Assembly (NCBI GenBank): GCA_014860005.1
Contig: JACZKP010000182.1
Location: 1-53,150, forward strand
Length of the DNA stretch: 53,150 nt
Reading direction: 5' to 3'
Origin: Verrucomicrobiota bacterium
GTDB lineage: Bacteria; Verrucomicrobiota; Verrucomicrobiae; Limisphaerales; UBA11358
Shown here piece by piece: positions 33,562 to 42,382 of this stretch (position 1 is its first letter; every line of letters begins with the position of its first letter). The translations under genes were made by a program, and so were the position numbers. The notes under the pieces were generated by a model. It was not told where the DNA came from. It was given only the letters and a program-made list of their open reading frames with translations, and made no database searches.

Positions 33562-34356
33562 ATGAAGATGAACACGAGATTAGTATTTAAGATTCTTTTG
33601 CGGCGCTTTCAGGCCGATGGCGTTTTCGATGTAGGTTCCTGCGACGGTTACGATTCCGTGCTATTTCGTCAAATCCTGCCGAAGGCGGTAATTGTGGCCT
33701 TTGAAGCCAACCCCATCAATTACCAGAAGATGGCTGCAAATGAGACAATCCGCGCCAACCGTATAGAAGTGTTGCCGTATGCAATTACTAACAGAACTGG
33801 CACCGCGCAGTTTAACGTCGTAGATGTGGACTATGAGAACCCGCAGGAAAATCGGGGTACAAGTTCCTTGCTCGTGCATGAATCTCTGAAGATAAGAGAG
33901 GTGGTCGAGGTGGAAACTCGCCGGCTGGATGAAATCGTACTGAAGGATTACTCAAGTATTCAACGCCTTGGTCTCTGGATTGACGTCGAAGGCGCAGAGT
34001 TCGGAGTGCTTGAGAGTATCGCTGGAGTCAAAGACCGGGTGGTCGCGGCCCATGTGGAAACTGCTCGATCCCCGCTGCGGCTTGGTCAGCGAGTGTTTAG
34101 CGATGTAGAAGCTTTGATGAAGTCACTCGGCTTCTCGCCTGTTGGGACTAATATGTCAGAGTCTAGCACTTGGGGCGATGTGGTATTTGTAAATGAGAAG
34201 GCTGTTTCGCAGCTTGGCTGGCGATTCCGGCTCTGTTGTTGGATGAGTATGTTGACGGATCAGTGCCGACTAGATTCCCTTGGACTGTTTCTGCGCCAAC
34301 GATGTCAACCGTTGTATCATTTGCTGCGTCGCATCTATTTCAAACTGTTCACGTGA
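33562..34356 (+). CDS. FkbM-family methyltransferase, AT-richer than neighbours
   Basis: 264 residues from ATG 33562 (MKMNTRLVFKILLRRFQADGVFDVGSCDGYDS); an in-frame ATG lies 30 bases upstream. Motif I is VFDVGSCDGYDSVLFRQILPKAVIVAFEANP. The FkbM block is LGLWIDVEGAEFGVLESIAGVKDRV, and the later VAAHVETARSPLRLGQRVFSDVEALMKSLGF fits the family. The enzyme probably O-methylates a sugar hydroxyl. Its codons are AT-richer than those of the flanking genes: several 60-base lines hold about 28-29 G+C against about 38 in the GT4 gene before it. This suggests separate acquisition from the other FkbM gene, to which it is only distantly similar. Confidence 0.88.
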   Translation: MKMNTRLVFKILLRRFQADGVFDVGSCDGYDSVLFRQILPKAVIVAFEANPINYQKMAANETIRANRIEVLPYAITNRTGTAQFNVVDVDYENPQENRGTSSLLVHESLKIREVVEVETRRLDEIVLKDYSSIQRLGLWIDVEGAEFGVLESIAGVKDRVVAAHVETARSPLRLGQRVFSDVEALMKSLGFSPVGTNMSESSTWGDVVFVNEKAVSQLGWRFRLCCWMSMLTDQCRLDSLGLFLRQRCQPLYHLLRRIYFKLFT

Positions 34357-34773
34357 GTTTGCGAAATTGAACATTTTACAACTCGGCTGAACCATTCGGC
34401 CTGAGCAAGGGCGAAAGCACCACTGTCGTTGTTGCCTGCAACTTCCCCAAGCCGATGATTCTCCAAGAGACACGGTGCGCGCTGATTGGCAGAACGGTAA
34501 AGTTGGCGGAAAAAAGTCTTCTCACTGGTGGCGCCTGCGGGCCAGCCCGGTGGAGATTGCCGCCGCCGTCCTGCCCTCCCGTGTGTGCGGGTTCTTCCTG
34601 CGTCTCTTGCCGTCGCGACTGGCGTGGCGGCTCTCGGACGGGCGCGAGTAGGCGTCAAGGAGAAATCACCATGGCCGTTCCGCTTGCCTGAACTCCTTGC
34701 AGTTGGCAGAGTCATTCGCGTGGCTGCTCAAGATAACCGTCCTCAAGGAGTAATCCAGAATTCCTCCGGGTTA
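34357..34773 (+). other. 417-base gap with a possible decayed protein C-terminus
   Basis: No intact gene is supported. One frame (about 34451-34651) reads ADDSPRDTVRADWQNG, then SSHWWRLRASPVEIAAAV, then FFLRLLPSRLAWRLSDGRE and a stop. The composition is protein-like, but it has no start and no family I recognise. A good Shine-Dalgarno (AAGGAG) precedes an ATG at 34671 that opens only six codons. In-frame upstream codons of the DUF6492 gene extend into this gap but do not look like its N-terminus. Confidence 0.3.
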
Positions 34774-35619
34774 ATGGATCGTCCGCTGCAGGTCATGGCA
34801 GCCTGCCGGGCGCGTGATCTGCCGATTTTGGAGCTCATGGCCCAACGGCTGGCGGATAATGTTCCACTTCGTGAGTTGCACGTCGTGGTCCCGGATTCAG
34901 ATTGCCCGCAGATTCAATCCCGCCTGGGCACTGGCGTGCGAGTGATTTCCGAGAACGAGTTTATCCCTGGCATGCAGATGAAAGCGCTCCGGACGCTCAC
35001 TGTGCCTCGTTTTCCCCAGGCGGCGGGCTGGTACTTTCAACAACTGCTCAAACTCCAGTTCGCTTTCGAGTCCCCGGAGGATGATTACTATTTGATTTGG
35101 GATGCGGATACAGTGCCCCTGCGGCCCCTGCGGTTCTTCGATGCACAAGGACGGATGCTGCTAACTCGGGCGACGGAGTACCACGCGCCGTACTTTGAAA
35201 CGTATCGGCGGTTGTTCGGGGAAGATGCCCGCCGCGAATTCTCCTTCATTGCCCAGCATATCCTGGTGCAAAAGTCCGTTGTTCGCGAGATGCTGGAGAA
35301 GATTGAGCAAAAGATTCCCGGAACGGGCAACTGGGCTTGGAAAATCATGCGCTCGTTGCCCGTCAGCGGGGATAATCTTTTCAGCGAGTACGAAACCTAC
35401 GGCCACTATGTGAAAAGCCACTATCCTGACCGGATAACTTTCGTGGACCGACCCTGGCTCCGCGAAGGGACGCAGCGGATAGGAGGCGGAGTGCCTACCG
35501 CAGATGATTTGGAGCAGCTTGCGCGCGAGTTCGATTTCGTGGCGTTTGAACGAGTGGCCACCGGCTGGCGACGAATGGCTCGTTCGCTTCTCAGACGGGT
35601 GAGGAACGCCCGCCGGTAA
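34774..35619 (+). CDS. DUF6492 family protein, glycosyltransferase-like
   Basis: 281 residues from ATG 34774 (MDRPLQVMAACRARDLPILELMAQRL); GTG 34720 is an alternative and the frame is open farther upstream. The central region PQAAGWYFQQLLKLQFAFESPEDDYYLIWDADTVPLRPLRFFDAQGRMLLT has the Q-LLKL and DADTVPLRP features of DUF6492. This family is related to GT-A enzymes, the DxD equivalent being Asp-Ala-Asp. FSFIAQHILVQKSVVREML and the conserved Ser-Glu-Tyr-Glu-x-Tyr-Gly-x-Tyr (FSEYETYGHYVK) also fit. A glycosyltransferase role in the polysaccharide cluster is likely but the sugar is unknown. The protein has no signal or membrane segment. Confidence 0.75.
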   Translation: MDRPLQVMAACRARDLPILELMAQRLADNVPLRELHVVVPDSDCPQIQSRLGTGVRVISENEFIPGMQMKALRTLTVPRFPQAAGWYFQQLLKLQFAFESPEDDYYLIWDADTVPLRPLRFFDAQGRMLLTRATEYHAPYFETYRRLFGEDARREFSFIAQHILVQKSVVREMLEKIEQKIPGTGNWAWKIMRSLPVSGDNLFSEYETYGHYVKSHYPDRITFVDRPWLREGTQRIGGGVPTADDLEQLAREFDFVAFERVATGWRRMARSLLRRVRNARR

Positions 35620-36021
35620 TAGCGGCCGAGCGGCAGCATTCGGTTGGGAATGGCGTTCGTGGCAGCGACGCATCAGAAAAGGCGTGGCTTCGAGAATTTC
35701 TCCGACAAAGGATTTGCGGGGGCGAGGGTTTTTGATTCTAATTTGGTTTTGAATGATCAATCCAATTGCCAGCAATGATGGCCCGGTGGGGGCAAGACGC
35801 GGCGGCACAGCAATCGGTGCCGTGCGTCCGGTTCGGGGTGTAGCGATTCCTTCCAACCGTGTTAGGCGGGAACCAGAGGCAAAGCCGTTCACAGACTGGC
35901 GTTCCGTGGGGTTACACCACCTCCTCGGCGATGAAATTTCCCGGTCGCGTGAGGTTTCACCCAGTGCCGCAACAGGGCGCTGCAATGGGCTTATCCGAGC
36001 GACGGTGAGTTGTCGCAGGCC
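35620..36021 (+). other. 402-base gap, no gene recognised
   Basis: The stretch contains only short overlapping frames in several phases with Arg-rich, non-protein-like translations. It contains an AT-rich patch near 35728-35765 (GGTTTTTGATTCTAATTTGG) that could hold a promoter for the downstream membrane gene, but I cannot point to a well-spaced pair. No hairpin with a T-tract is obvious. Confidence 0.5.
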
Positions 36022-37572
36022 ATGAACAACCTTCAGGCATTCAAAGCGCTGGTCCTATACGCTGTCCTCGTACCGGTGGCGATATTTCTTGGTTACGTGT
36101 TGTCCGACCCAATGCAGCGCAGCACGTACATCACGGTTACGTTGCTGCTTGGGGTGCTGGCGGCGCCGTTGCTGCTGCGCTATCACTACTCGATCATGCT
36201 GTTGAGTTGGAACACGACGGTGGTCCTCTTTTTTCTGCCGGGCCGGCCCAACATCTGGTTGGCCACCATTGCGCTTAGCTTCTTCATCGCGCTCACCCAA
36301 CGCATTTTGGACAAGGAACTCCGTCCCATCCGCGTACCTGAACTGACCTGGCCTCTGATCGCCATCGTTCTGGTAACAGGGATTACTGCCCAGTTGACGG
36401 GCGGCATCGGGGTACAGGCGCTGGGAGGGCAGGTCTTTGGAGGTCGCCGCTACATCCTGCTCTGGTTTGCGATCCTTGGCTACTTTGCGCTCACCACCCA
36501 GCGCATTCCAGCCAACCGCGCGGGATTGTATCTGGGGCTGTTCTTTCTAGGGGGCGTGAGTTGTTTCATTGGTGATTTGTTTCCTGTATTGGGCGCCAAA
36601 ATACCGTTCTTGTTCTATCTAATTCCGCCATACGATATGCGGGCTACCGAAATCCAGCTTGGCTCTGCCCGATTGAGCGGCCTTACTGCGGCCTCAATCG
36701 GCGTTTTTGGCTTCATGATGGCCAAGTACGGCATTCGGAACATCTTCATGGCTGGAAAGCCGCTGCGGATCCTGGCGCTGCTCCTCTTTTCAGGGGTGGG
36801 ATTGTATGGCGGTTTTCGTTCCATGCTGCTCTCCCTCCTTGCTATTTTTGTGGTGCAGTTTTTCCTGGAAGGATTGCATCGCACCAAATTGCTGCCGATT
36901 TTTGGCGCGCTCCTGCTCTTGGGTGGCGCGTTGACCGTGCCCTTTATCGCCAAACTGCCGCCAACCGTGCAGCGCGCCATGGCCTTTCTTCCCCTTCCGA
37001 TTGACCCAATGGCGCGGGAAAGTGCGCGAGGCTCCTCAGAATGGCGACTGATGATGTGGCGGGCATTGCTTCCGGAGGTGCCGCAGTACCTGCTGCTGGG
37101 GAAAGGATTGGCGATAACACCCGAGGACATGGCCTTCTCAACGGACCATTACTTTCAAACCCGGACCATCTCCGAAAGGGATTGGTCTGCCGCCATGGTC
37201 GGAGATTATCACAACGGACCCCTCTCGATCATCATTCCTTTTGGCATCTGGGGAATGCTGGTTTGCATCTGGTTCATGGCGGCTGGCGTGCGCGTGCTCT
37301 ATTACAACTATCGCTATGGCGACCCGGAGTTGCGGGTGGCCAATACCGCGCTGCTGGCCGCCATGGTCGGTAAGCTCGCAATGTTTTGGTTCATCGTGGG
37401 AGCGATTGCCACCGACATGCTTTTTTTCGCGGGCATCTTGGGATTGGGTGTGGCGCTGAATGGCGGCATGGCCCGACCCGCATTGGCCCCAGAGCCAGAG
37501 ACGTCTCAAACCAAGGCCCTGCCTGAAGTCTGGCCGCGTCCGCGACCCGTGTTTGGCCGGCACACGAGTTAA
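36022..37572 (+). CDS. O-antigen polymerase/ligase-like membrane protein (Wzy/WaaL type)
   Basis: 516 residues from ATG 36022. About 11-12 hydrophobic segments are separated by short loops, with one longer periplasmic loop in the second half (about 330-400: MARESARGSSEWRLMMWRALLPEVPQYLLLGKGLAITPEDMAFSTDHYF). The pattern SxEWRLxMWRALxPEVxxxxLLGKG and a later DYHNGPLSIIIPFGIWGM (His in the H-N-x-x-L-x-I-x-x-x-x-G-I motif) is typical of Wzy_C/O-antigen ligase-like proteins. The enzyme would polymerise repeat units or ligate them to lipid at the periplasmic face, after the flippase step. The C-terminal 40 residues are proline-rich and soluble. Ligase versus polymerase cannot be decided. Confidence 0.82.
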   Translation: MNNLQAFKALVLYAVLVPVAIFLGYVLSDPMQRSTYITVTLLLGVLAAPLLLRYHYSIMLLSWNTTVVLFFLPGRPNIWLATIALSFFIALTQRILDKELRPIRVPELTWPLIAIVLVTGITAQLTGGIGVQALGGQVFGGRRYILLWFAILGYFALTTQRIPANRAGLYLGLFFLGGVSCFIGDLFPVLGAKIPFLFYLIPPYDMRATEIQLGSARLSGLTAASIGVFGFMMAKYGIRNIFMAGKPLRILALLLFSGVGLYGGFRSMLLSLLAIFVVQFFLEGLHRTKLLPIFGALLLLGGALTVPFIAKLPPTVQRAMAFLPLPIDPMARESARGSSEWRLMMWRALLPEVPQYLLLGKGLAITPEDMAFSTDHYFQTRTISERDWSAAMVGDYHNGPLSIIIPFGIWGMLVCIWFMAAGVRVLYYNYRYGDPELRVANTALLAAMVGKLAMFWFIVGAIATDMLFFAGILGLGVALNGGMARPALAPEPETSQTKALPEVWPRPRPVFGRHTS

Positions 37573-37720
37573 GCAGGGTAGCAACGGGTCAAGGCAGATG
37601 GGAACCGATAGGATTCCACTTGGCGCGCGGATCCCATCCAGCACCGAGGGCAAAGATTCTGCCGCGCAGCGGAGCAGAGCTGGTGCTCCGCCGATGAACC
37701 TGACGCCGCCAACTTAAGCA

Positions 37721-38557
37721 ATGCGCTTTTCCATCATCACCCCCAGCCACCGGAATTCGGAATGGCTGCGCCTGTGCGTGGCATCGGTGGCCGACCAGGG
37801 CGTTGATTTGGAGCATATCGTGCAGGACGCGCAATCGGATGACGGCACGCTGGATTGGCTGCTTCAGGACCGGCGGGTCAGGGCCTTTGTCGAGCCGGAT
37901 CGCGGGATGTATGATGCCATCAACCGCGGATTACGGCGCGCCACCGGCGACATTCTGGCCTATCTCAACTGCGATGAACAGTACCTGCCCGGTGCGCTGG
38001 CCGCCGTGGGTGAGTTCTTTTCGCGTCATCCCGAGGTTGAGGTGCTGTTCGCGGATTTCGTGGTGGTGGAGGCACGCGGCGAGTATTTGTTCCATCGCAA
38101 GGTACAGGTGCCGCTCCAGCATCATTTATGGGTTTCGCACCTGCCGGCCTTTTCGTGCGGCATGTTCTTCCGCCGCCAACTCATCCACGAGGCGGGCCTC
38201 TACTTCGATGCCAACCTGCGCATCGTAGGGGATGGCGACTGGGTATTGCGCCTGCTGAAACGAGACACCCGTATGGCGGTGCTGCGTCGCTTCACTTCCG
38301 TCTTCACCTTGCGCGAGACGAATCTGGGACTTGGCGGGCAGGCCCGCGAAGAGGCCCGCGCCTTGAACGCCACCGCTCCCGCGTGGGCGCGTGCCCTCAA
38401 GCCTCTGTTGATCCTGCAACATCGCCTGCGTCGGTTGGCCAGCGGGCTTTACCTCCAGCGGCCCTTTGCTTTTGAACTGTACACGCTCCAAAGTTCCGGC
38501 CAACGGGTGCGGCGCGAAGTTCCGTCGCCCCGTTCCCGCTGGCGCACTCACCCTTGA
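37721..38557 (+). CDS. GT2 family glycosyltransferase
   Basis: 278 residues. GT-A features are FSIITPSHRNSEWLRLCVASVADQG, EHIVQDAQSDDGTLDWL, VEPDRGMYDAINRGLRRATGDILAYLNCDEQYLPGAL (Asp85 in the DxD-like LNCDE) and GMFFRRQLIHEAGLYFDANLRIVGDGDWVLRLLKR, with the acceptor-side Asp of GDxDW. The EPDRGMYDAINRG block is specific for the WcaA/WcaE-like branch in exopolysaccharide clusters. It is the last gene of the glycan region. Upstream, 37669-37691 contains an 8-bp hairpin (GCGGAGCA/TGCTCCGC) without a T-tract. Confidence 0.9.
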   Translation: MRFSIITPSHRNSEWLRLCVASVADQGVDLEHIVQDAQSDDGTLDWLLQDRRVRAFVEPDRGMYDAINRGLRRATGDILAYLNCDEQYLPGALAAVGEFFSRHPEVEVLFADFVVVEARGEYLFHRKVQVPLQHHLWVSHLPAFSCGMFFRRQLIHEAGLYFDANLRIVGDGDWVLRLLKRDTRMAVLRRFTSVFTLRETNLGLGGQAREEARALNATAPAWARALKPLLILQHRLRRLASGLYLQRPFAFELYTLQSSGQRVRREVPSPRSRWRTHP

Positions 38558-38943
38558 AGCTCAGACCACGGTCAATCCGTGTTTCAATTCGTGAGGCGCG
38601 CGGAGTAAAATGCATCCCCGCAGGAACCGGCGCTGGCTTCCGCGTTGCTATCGTCCTTCCCTTGCTGCCAGAGAATCTCTTTCACTGCAGGCCATTGCGG
38701 GGCCGGCATGCGCGCTACTGAATTTGTGGCTCAGCCGCCTTGGGCGGTTCACAATTCCAAGCTTCTTGCTTTGCGGATGTTCTCGGTCTTTGAGTCAACT
38801 CGCGGGAGCTTCGAGCTGGTTGCTGGGAATTCATTCGGCTGGACAGGTGGAGGCAAATGCCGTCTGTTACGAACTGATTTGCGAACTGAAGGTCCCGGAC
38901 CATTCCGCCTGCGCCTGCGGGCCGGTTGGTCACGATTGAAGTT
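38558..38943 (+). other. 386-base gap, no gene recognised
   Basis: Two frames are open through much of this stretch, but their translations (Cys/Arg/Ser-rich in one, GNSFGWTGGGKCRLLRTDL in the other) match no family I know and have no good start site. It separates the glycan region from the CstA gene and should carry that gene's promoter. I cannot identify a convincing -35/-10 pair. Confidence 0.45.
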
Positions 38944-40887
38944 ATGAGTGTTTTGTTGATTGCCCTGCTATCCGGGGTTGGTTTTGTGGTGGCCTACCAC
39001 ACCTATGGTCGCTGGCTGGCGCGGAAGCTTTTCCGCCTGGATCCGAATGCGGAGGTGCCGAGCGTCCAACTCAACGACGACCGGGATTATGTGCCGACCG
39101 CGAGAAGTATCGTCTTCGGCCATCACTTCACATCCATTGCCGGCACCGGGCCGATAGTGGGACCGGCGTTGGCGATCATTTGGGGCTGGGTGCCGGCGTT
39201 GTTGTGGGTATTGATCGGCTCAGTTTTTGTCGGCGCAGTGCATGACTTGGGGACGTTGGTGGTCAGCTTGCGCAATCGCGGCATGACGGTCGGAGAAATC
39301 GCCGGACGGGTGCTCAATCCGCGCACGCGGCTGTTGTTTCTGTTCATTCTGTTCTTTGCCCTGTGGGTGGTGCTGGCGATTTTCGGCTGGGTCATCGCCA
39401 GTGTGTTCACGATGTTTCCGCAGTCCATTCTGCCGGTGTTCCTGCAAATTCCCATCGCCATCTGGATTGGCGTGAAGGTTCATCGGCGCGGAAAGAACCT
39501 CCTGTTCCCCTCAATCATCGCGCTGGGATTGATGTATGTGACCGTGTGGTTTGGCGCGGCTTGTCCGGGAGTTGAATGGACCGGGGGGCATATCGGGGAC
39601 ACCATTCAGAGACTCAACACCGTGCTGGCGGCCTGGCCGGTATGGGTTTGGGTGGCGATACTGCTTGCCTACTGCTACGCGGCAAGTGTGATGCCCGTGT
39701 GGCTGCTCCTCCAGCCGCGCGATTACATCAACAGCCTGCAACTCATCAGTTCGCTGGCGTTGATCCTGATCGGTCTGGGCGTGGCGGCGGCCATGGGCGG
39801 CATTGCGCCGACTCCCGAGGCAACCCGACTCCCGCTGGAACTGGTTGCTCCGGCGCTGAATCTCGCGCCGCAAAATGCGCCGCCCATCCTGCCGTTTCTG
39901 TTTGTCACGATCGCTTGCGGCGCGATCAGCGGATTTCACTGCCTCGTTTCCAGCGGCACCACCAGCAAGCAGTTGAAGAATGAGCAGGACGCTCAATTTG
40001 TTGGCTACGGTTCCATGTTGTTGGAGGGATTCCTGGCAATCCTGGTCATCCTCGCTGTGGGCGCGGGGATCGGATTCGGGTGGTCGGCCAAGTTCGGCAC
40101 CCTGGCCGGTGCGGAGTTATGGCATCAGCTTTACGCCGACTGGTCCACAGTCACCGGCGGCACAGCCATCGGTGCGTTTGTGGTCGGGTCGGCGAATTTT
40201 CTCGAAGCGATGGGAATCAATCACGCCATGGCCACCGCGCTGATGGGGGTGCTGGTGGCGAGCTTTGCCGGGACCACGCTCGACACGGCCACGCGCTTGC
40301 AACGTTACGTGATCCAGGAACTCGCCACGACCTTTGCGCCGAAGCCCTCGCCCATTTCGGGGGCGCCGGTGGCGGCAAACCGCAGTCCGGTGCGGCGGGG
40401 ATTCTCTTTGAATCCCTTGGTTTGGTTGACCAATTCCCACGGGGCGACGTTCTTCGCGGTGAGCACCGCCTTCGCGCTGGCGTTGTTTCCGAAACCGGGC
40501 GATCCATGGACGTGGGCAACCCTTGGCAAGGGCGGATTGATTCTCTGGCCGTTGTTTGGCGCCACTAATCAGTTGCTGGCCGGGTTGGCTTTCCTGGTGG
40601 TGACGTTCTGGCTCTGGCGGCGTGGCTTGCCGGTGAAATTCACCGCGGTGCCAATGGTCTTCATGCTGTGCCTGCCGGCGTGGGCGATGCTCACAGACTT
40701 GGGAAATTGGTGGAGCAAGGGTCAGTATTTGCTGGCGGGCGTGGCGTTGCTGGTGCTTGCGCTTGAAGTATGGATGATCATCGAGGCAGTTCGGCTCTGG
40801 TCCAAAGTCAAGGGTGTGCTGGAACCGATGCTGCCCCCGCTGCCGCCGCGGCACAGAAACGTGACCGCCGCCCGTTCCAGCATATGA
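38944..40887 (+). CDS. cstA: CstA/BtsT-type carbon starvation (pyruvate/peptide) transporter
   Basis: 647 residues from ATG 38944; a TTG six codons earlier is in frame. About 14-16 transmembrane segments. Family signatures: YHTYGRWLARKLFRLDPNAEVPSVQLNDDRDYVPTARSIVFGHHFTSIAGTGPIVGPALAIIWGWVPALLWVLIGSVFVGAVHDLGTLVVSLRNRGMTVGEI (the long CstA_N motif), then CGAISGFHCLVSSGTTSKQLKNEQDAQFVGYGSMLLEG and MATALMGVLVASFAGTTLDTATRLQRYVIQE. E. coli CstA and BtsT import peptides or pyruvate. The small partner YbdD/YjiX that follows these genes in enterobacteria is not seen; a 28-codon ORF sits there instead, coupled by an ATGA overlap. Confidence 0.95.
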   Translation: MSVLLIALLSGVGFVVAYHTYGRWLARKLFRLDPNAEVPSVQLNDDRDYVPTARSIVFGHHFTSIAGTGPIVGPALAIIWGWVPALLWVLIGSVFVGAVHDLGTLVVSLRNRGMTVGEIAGRVLNPRTRLLFLFILFFALWVVLAIFGWVIASVFTMFPQSILPVFLQIPIAIWIGVKVHRRGKNLLFPSIIALGLMYVTVWFGAACPGVEWTGGHIGDTIQRLNTVLAAWPVWVWVAILLAYCYAASVMPVWLLLQPRDYINSLQLISSLALILIGLGVAAAMGGIAPTPEATRLPLELVAPALNLAPQNAPPILPFLFVTIACGAISGFHCLVSSGTTSKQLKNEQDAQFVGYGSMLLEGFLAILVILAVGAGIGFGWSAKFGTLAGAELWHQLYADWSTVTGGTAIGAFVVGSANFLEAMGINHAMATALMGVLVASFAGTTLDTATRLQRYVIQELATTFAPKPSPISGAPVAANRSPVRRGFSLNPLVWLTNSHGATFFAVSTAFALALFPKPGDPWTWATLGKGGLILWPLFGATNQLLAGLAFLVVTFWLWRRGLPVKFTAVPMVFMLCLPAWAMLTDLGNWWSKGQYLLAGVALLVLALEVWMIIEAVRLWSKVKGVLEPMLPPLPPRHRNVTAARSSI

Positions 40888-40970
40888 ACCAAGACTCGTT
40901 TCAGCGCCCCGATCGCAGGAAAAACCGGCGGCGAAGACTCAACGCTCGCGAAACTCGACCCAATCAATGA
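40884..40970 (+). CDS. 28-codon basic linker ORF between cstA and nadD
   Basis: The ATG at 40884 overlaps the cstA stop as ATGA, and its own stop overlaps the nadD start as ATGA. The peptide has 28 residues, nearly a third Arg (RPDRRKNRRRRLNARETRP). It could be a translational coupler whose product is not important, or a real microprotein. It does not resemble YbdD (about 65 residues). The double ATGA overlap is directly visible; function is unknown. Confidence 0.4.
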   Translation: MNQDSFQRPDRRKNRRRRLNARETRPNQ

Positions 40971-41548
40971 ACCTGCAACGCATTGGCATCTTTGGCGGTT
41001 CGTTTGATCCGGTTCATCTTGGCCACCTGCTCGTGGCGCAGGCGGCACTGGAGGAACTGGAACTCGACCGGCTTTACCTCGTTCCGGCGGCGCAGTCGCC
41101 TTTCAAGCCCACCCGTCAGCCAGCATCCGACGCCGAGCGATTGCGGTTGCTGCGGCTCGCGCTCGCGGGCAAAACCGATTGTGAGGTGGATGATCAGGAA
41201 ATCCGACGCGGTGGAATATCCTACACGATAGATACGCTGCGCGATTACGCGCGCCGGTTTCCGACGGTGACGTTATTCTGTCTGGTCGGCGCGGACAACG
41301 TGGCGCAGTTGCCGAAATGGCGCGCGGCCGATGAACTGGCGCGACTCGCTGAATTCGTGGCGCTTACCCGGCCTGGCGAGCCGCCGGTGTCCTTCCCGCC
41401 ACCGTTCCGGGGCCGGATGCTCCACGGGTTCCCCTTCGAGGTGTCGTCCTCGCAAATTCGGGCGCGGGTGCAGGGGGGGCAGACCATCGCAAATCTGGTG
41501 CCTCCCGCCGTGACGGAGGCGATTCGTAACAATGGGCTTTATCTTTGA
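40967..41548 (+). CDS. nadD: Nicotinate-nucleotide adenylyltransferase NadD
   Basis: 193 residues. It converts nicotinate mononucleotide and ATP to nicotinate adenine dinucleotide in NAD synthesis. The nucleotidyltransferase motif is GIFGGSFDPVHLGHLLVAQAALEEL (GGSFDPxHxGH at 9-19). The LYLVPAAQSPFKP and GGISYTIDTLRDY blocks follow, with LVGADNVAQLPKW. The C-terminal FEVSSSQIRARVQGG corresponds to the ISSTxIRxRL signature. It is followed by rsfS, a very common bacterial pair (nadD-rsfS). The stop TGA overlaps a TTG that could start rsfS. Confidence 0.96.
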   Translation: MNLQRIGIFGGSFDPVHLGHLLVAQAALEELELDRLYLVPAAQSPFKPTRQPASDAERLRLLRLALAGKTDCEVDDQEIRRGGISYTIDTLRDYARRFPTVTLFCLVGADNVAQLPKWRAADELARLAEFVALTRPGEPPVSFPPPFRGRMLHGFPFEVSSSQIRARVQGGQTIANLVPPAVTEAIRNNGLYL

Positions 41549-41574
41549 GCCAGCCTCCCACAGATTTCGCCTCA

Positions 41575-41943
41575 ATGGATTCAAAAAAACTGGCGCTATT
41601 ATGCCGGGAGTTCGCGGACAATCGGAAGGCGGAAGATATTTTAGTGCTCGATGTGCGCAAGCTTTCGAGCGTGACGGATTTCTTTGTCATTGCTTCCGGC
41701 ACAAGCGAGCCGCATCTGCGCGCGATCCTGGAAGAGATTACGGACAATCTGCGCGAGGAGCATGAGATCCGTCCCCGGGCGGTGGACGGTACGGTGCATG
41801 GCGCGTGGGTGGTGCTGGATTTCTTTGACGTGATCGTTCACGTCATGCGGGCGGACGTGCGGGCACGCTACGACTTGGAGGGGCTGTGGGGGGATGCACC
41901 AGTAGTCCGACCACGCAAGCCGCGGGCCTCATTAAAGGAATAG
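41575..41943 (+). CDS. rsfS: Ribosomal silencing factor RsfS
   Basis: 122 residues from ATG 41575 (MDSKKLALLCREFADNRKAEDILVLDVRKLSSVTDFFVIASGTSEPHLRAI); an in-frame TTG at 41545 overlapping the nadD stop would add ten residues. RsfS binds ribosomal protein L14 on the 50S subunit and blocks subunit joining when nutrients are scarce. Conserved elements are KAEDIxVLDV, TDFFVIASGTSxxHLRAI, the WVVLDFFDVIVHVMRADVRARYDLEGLWGDA strand-helix, and the final EGLWGDAP. The short basic tail (RPRKPRASLKE) is variable in the family. It is the third cistron of the cstA-nadD-rsfS unit. Confidence 0.96.
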   Translation: MDSKKLALLCREFADNRKAEDILVLDVRKLSSVTDFFVIASGTSEPHLRAILEEITDNLREEHEIRPRAVDGTVHGAWVVLDFFDVIVHVMRADVRARYDLEGLWGDAPVVRPRKPRASLKE

Positions 41944-42024
41944 CTGTTAATCTGATTATTACCAACCGGAGGCAGGAAAGCCACTTTCCGGAAACTGAAC
42001 AATTCACGGGCGCACCCGCAATTG

Positions 42025-42309
42025 TTACATCTCTTTGGGGGGGATTTCCGCGGAAGCTTTCACCATCGCATCCAGAAGATTGCGAAAATCCTCCAAGCCC
42101 GGCGCCGGGATGATGATCGTGTCGCGCCGGCCGCCCACGTCTTCGGTAATCCGCAGGAAACGTCCGCGTGGATTCTCCTTGAGGGTGAACACAAAAGTCT
42201 TGCGCTCGATCTGCACCTTGTCCGTCTTGAGGGTGTCCTCATTGACCGGAGGTTTCGGGGTGCCAAACGGGCGATGCCCGTACGGCGATGGACGTTCATT
42301 TGAGATCAT
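42025..42309 (-). CDS. PUR-domain (DUF3276) nucleic-acid-binding protein
   Basis: 94 residues from ATG 42309 (MISNERPSPYGHRPFGTPKPPVNEDTL). The core TDKVQIERKTFVFTLKENPRGRFLRITEDVGGRRDTIIIPAPGLEDFRNLLDAMVKA matches the bacterial PUR repeat: an aromatic-rich beta sheet (KTFxFxLKENxRGRFLRITE) followed by a helix (GLxxFxxxLxxxV). Family members from Bacteroidetes and Borrelia bind single-stranded nucleic acid as dimers. The N-terminal Pro/Gly-rich tail is probably disordered. Such proteins are frequent in Verrucomicrobia and Bacteroidetes. The target is unknown. Confidence 0.85.
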   Translation of the reverse strand: MISNERPSPYGHRPFGTPKPPVNEDTLKTDKVQIERKTFVFTLKENPRGRFLRITEDVGGRRDTIIIPAPGLEDFRNLLDAMVKASAEIPPKEM

Positions 42310-42382
42310 ATCGGTTCCCGCTGCCGACGCCCGTGGCGCCAGTTCCAATTTACAACAAAAGTTTGACGAGCCGCGCCTTTTG

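Noticed and set aside
35753..36025. 90-codon frame before the Wzy-like gene
   Set aside because: Arg-rich, no family similarity, and its end overlaps the membrane gene start in another phase; best treated as non-coding.
38610..38947. Two overlapping frames of about 100 codons before cstA
   Set aside because: Neither has a ribosome site or recognisable sequence, and both run into the cstA start.
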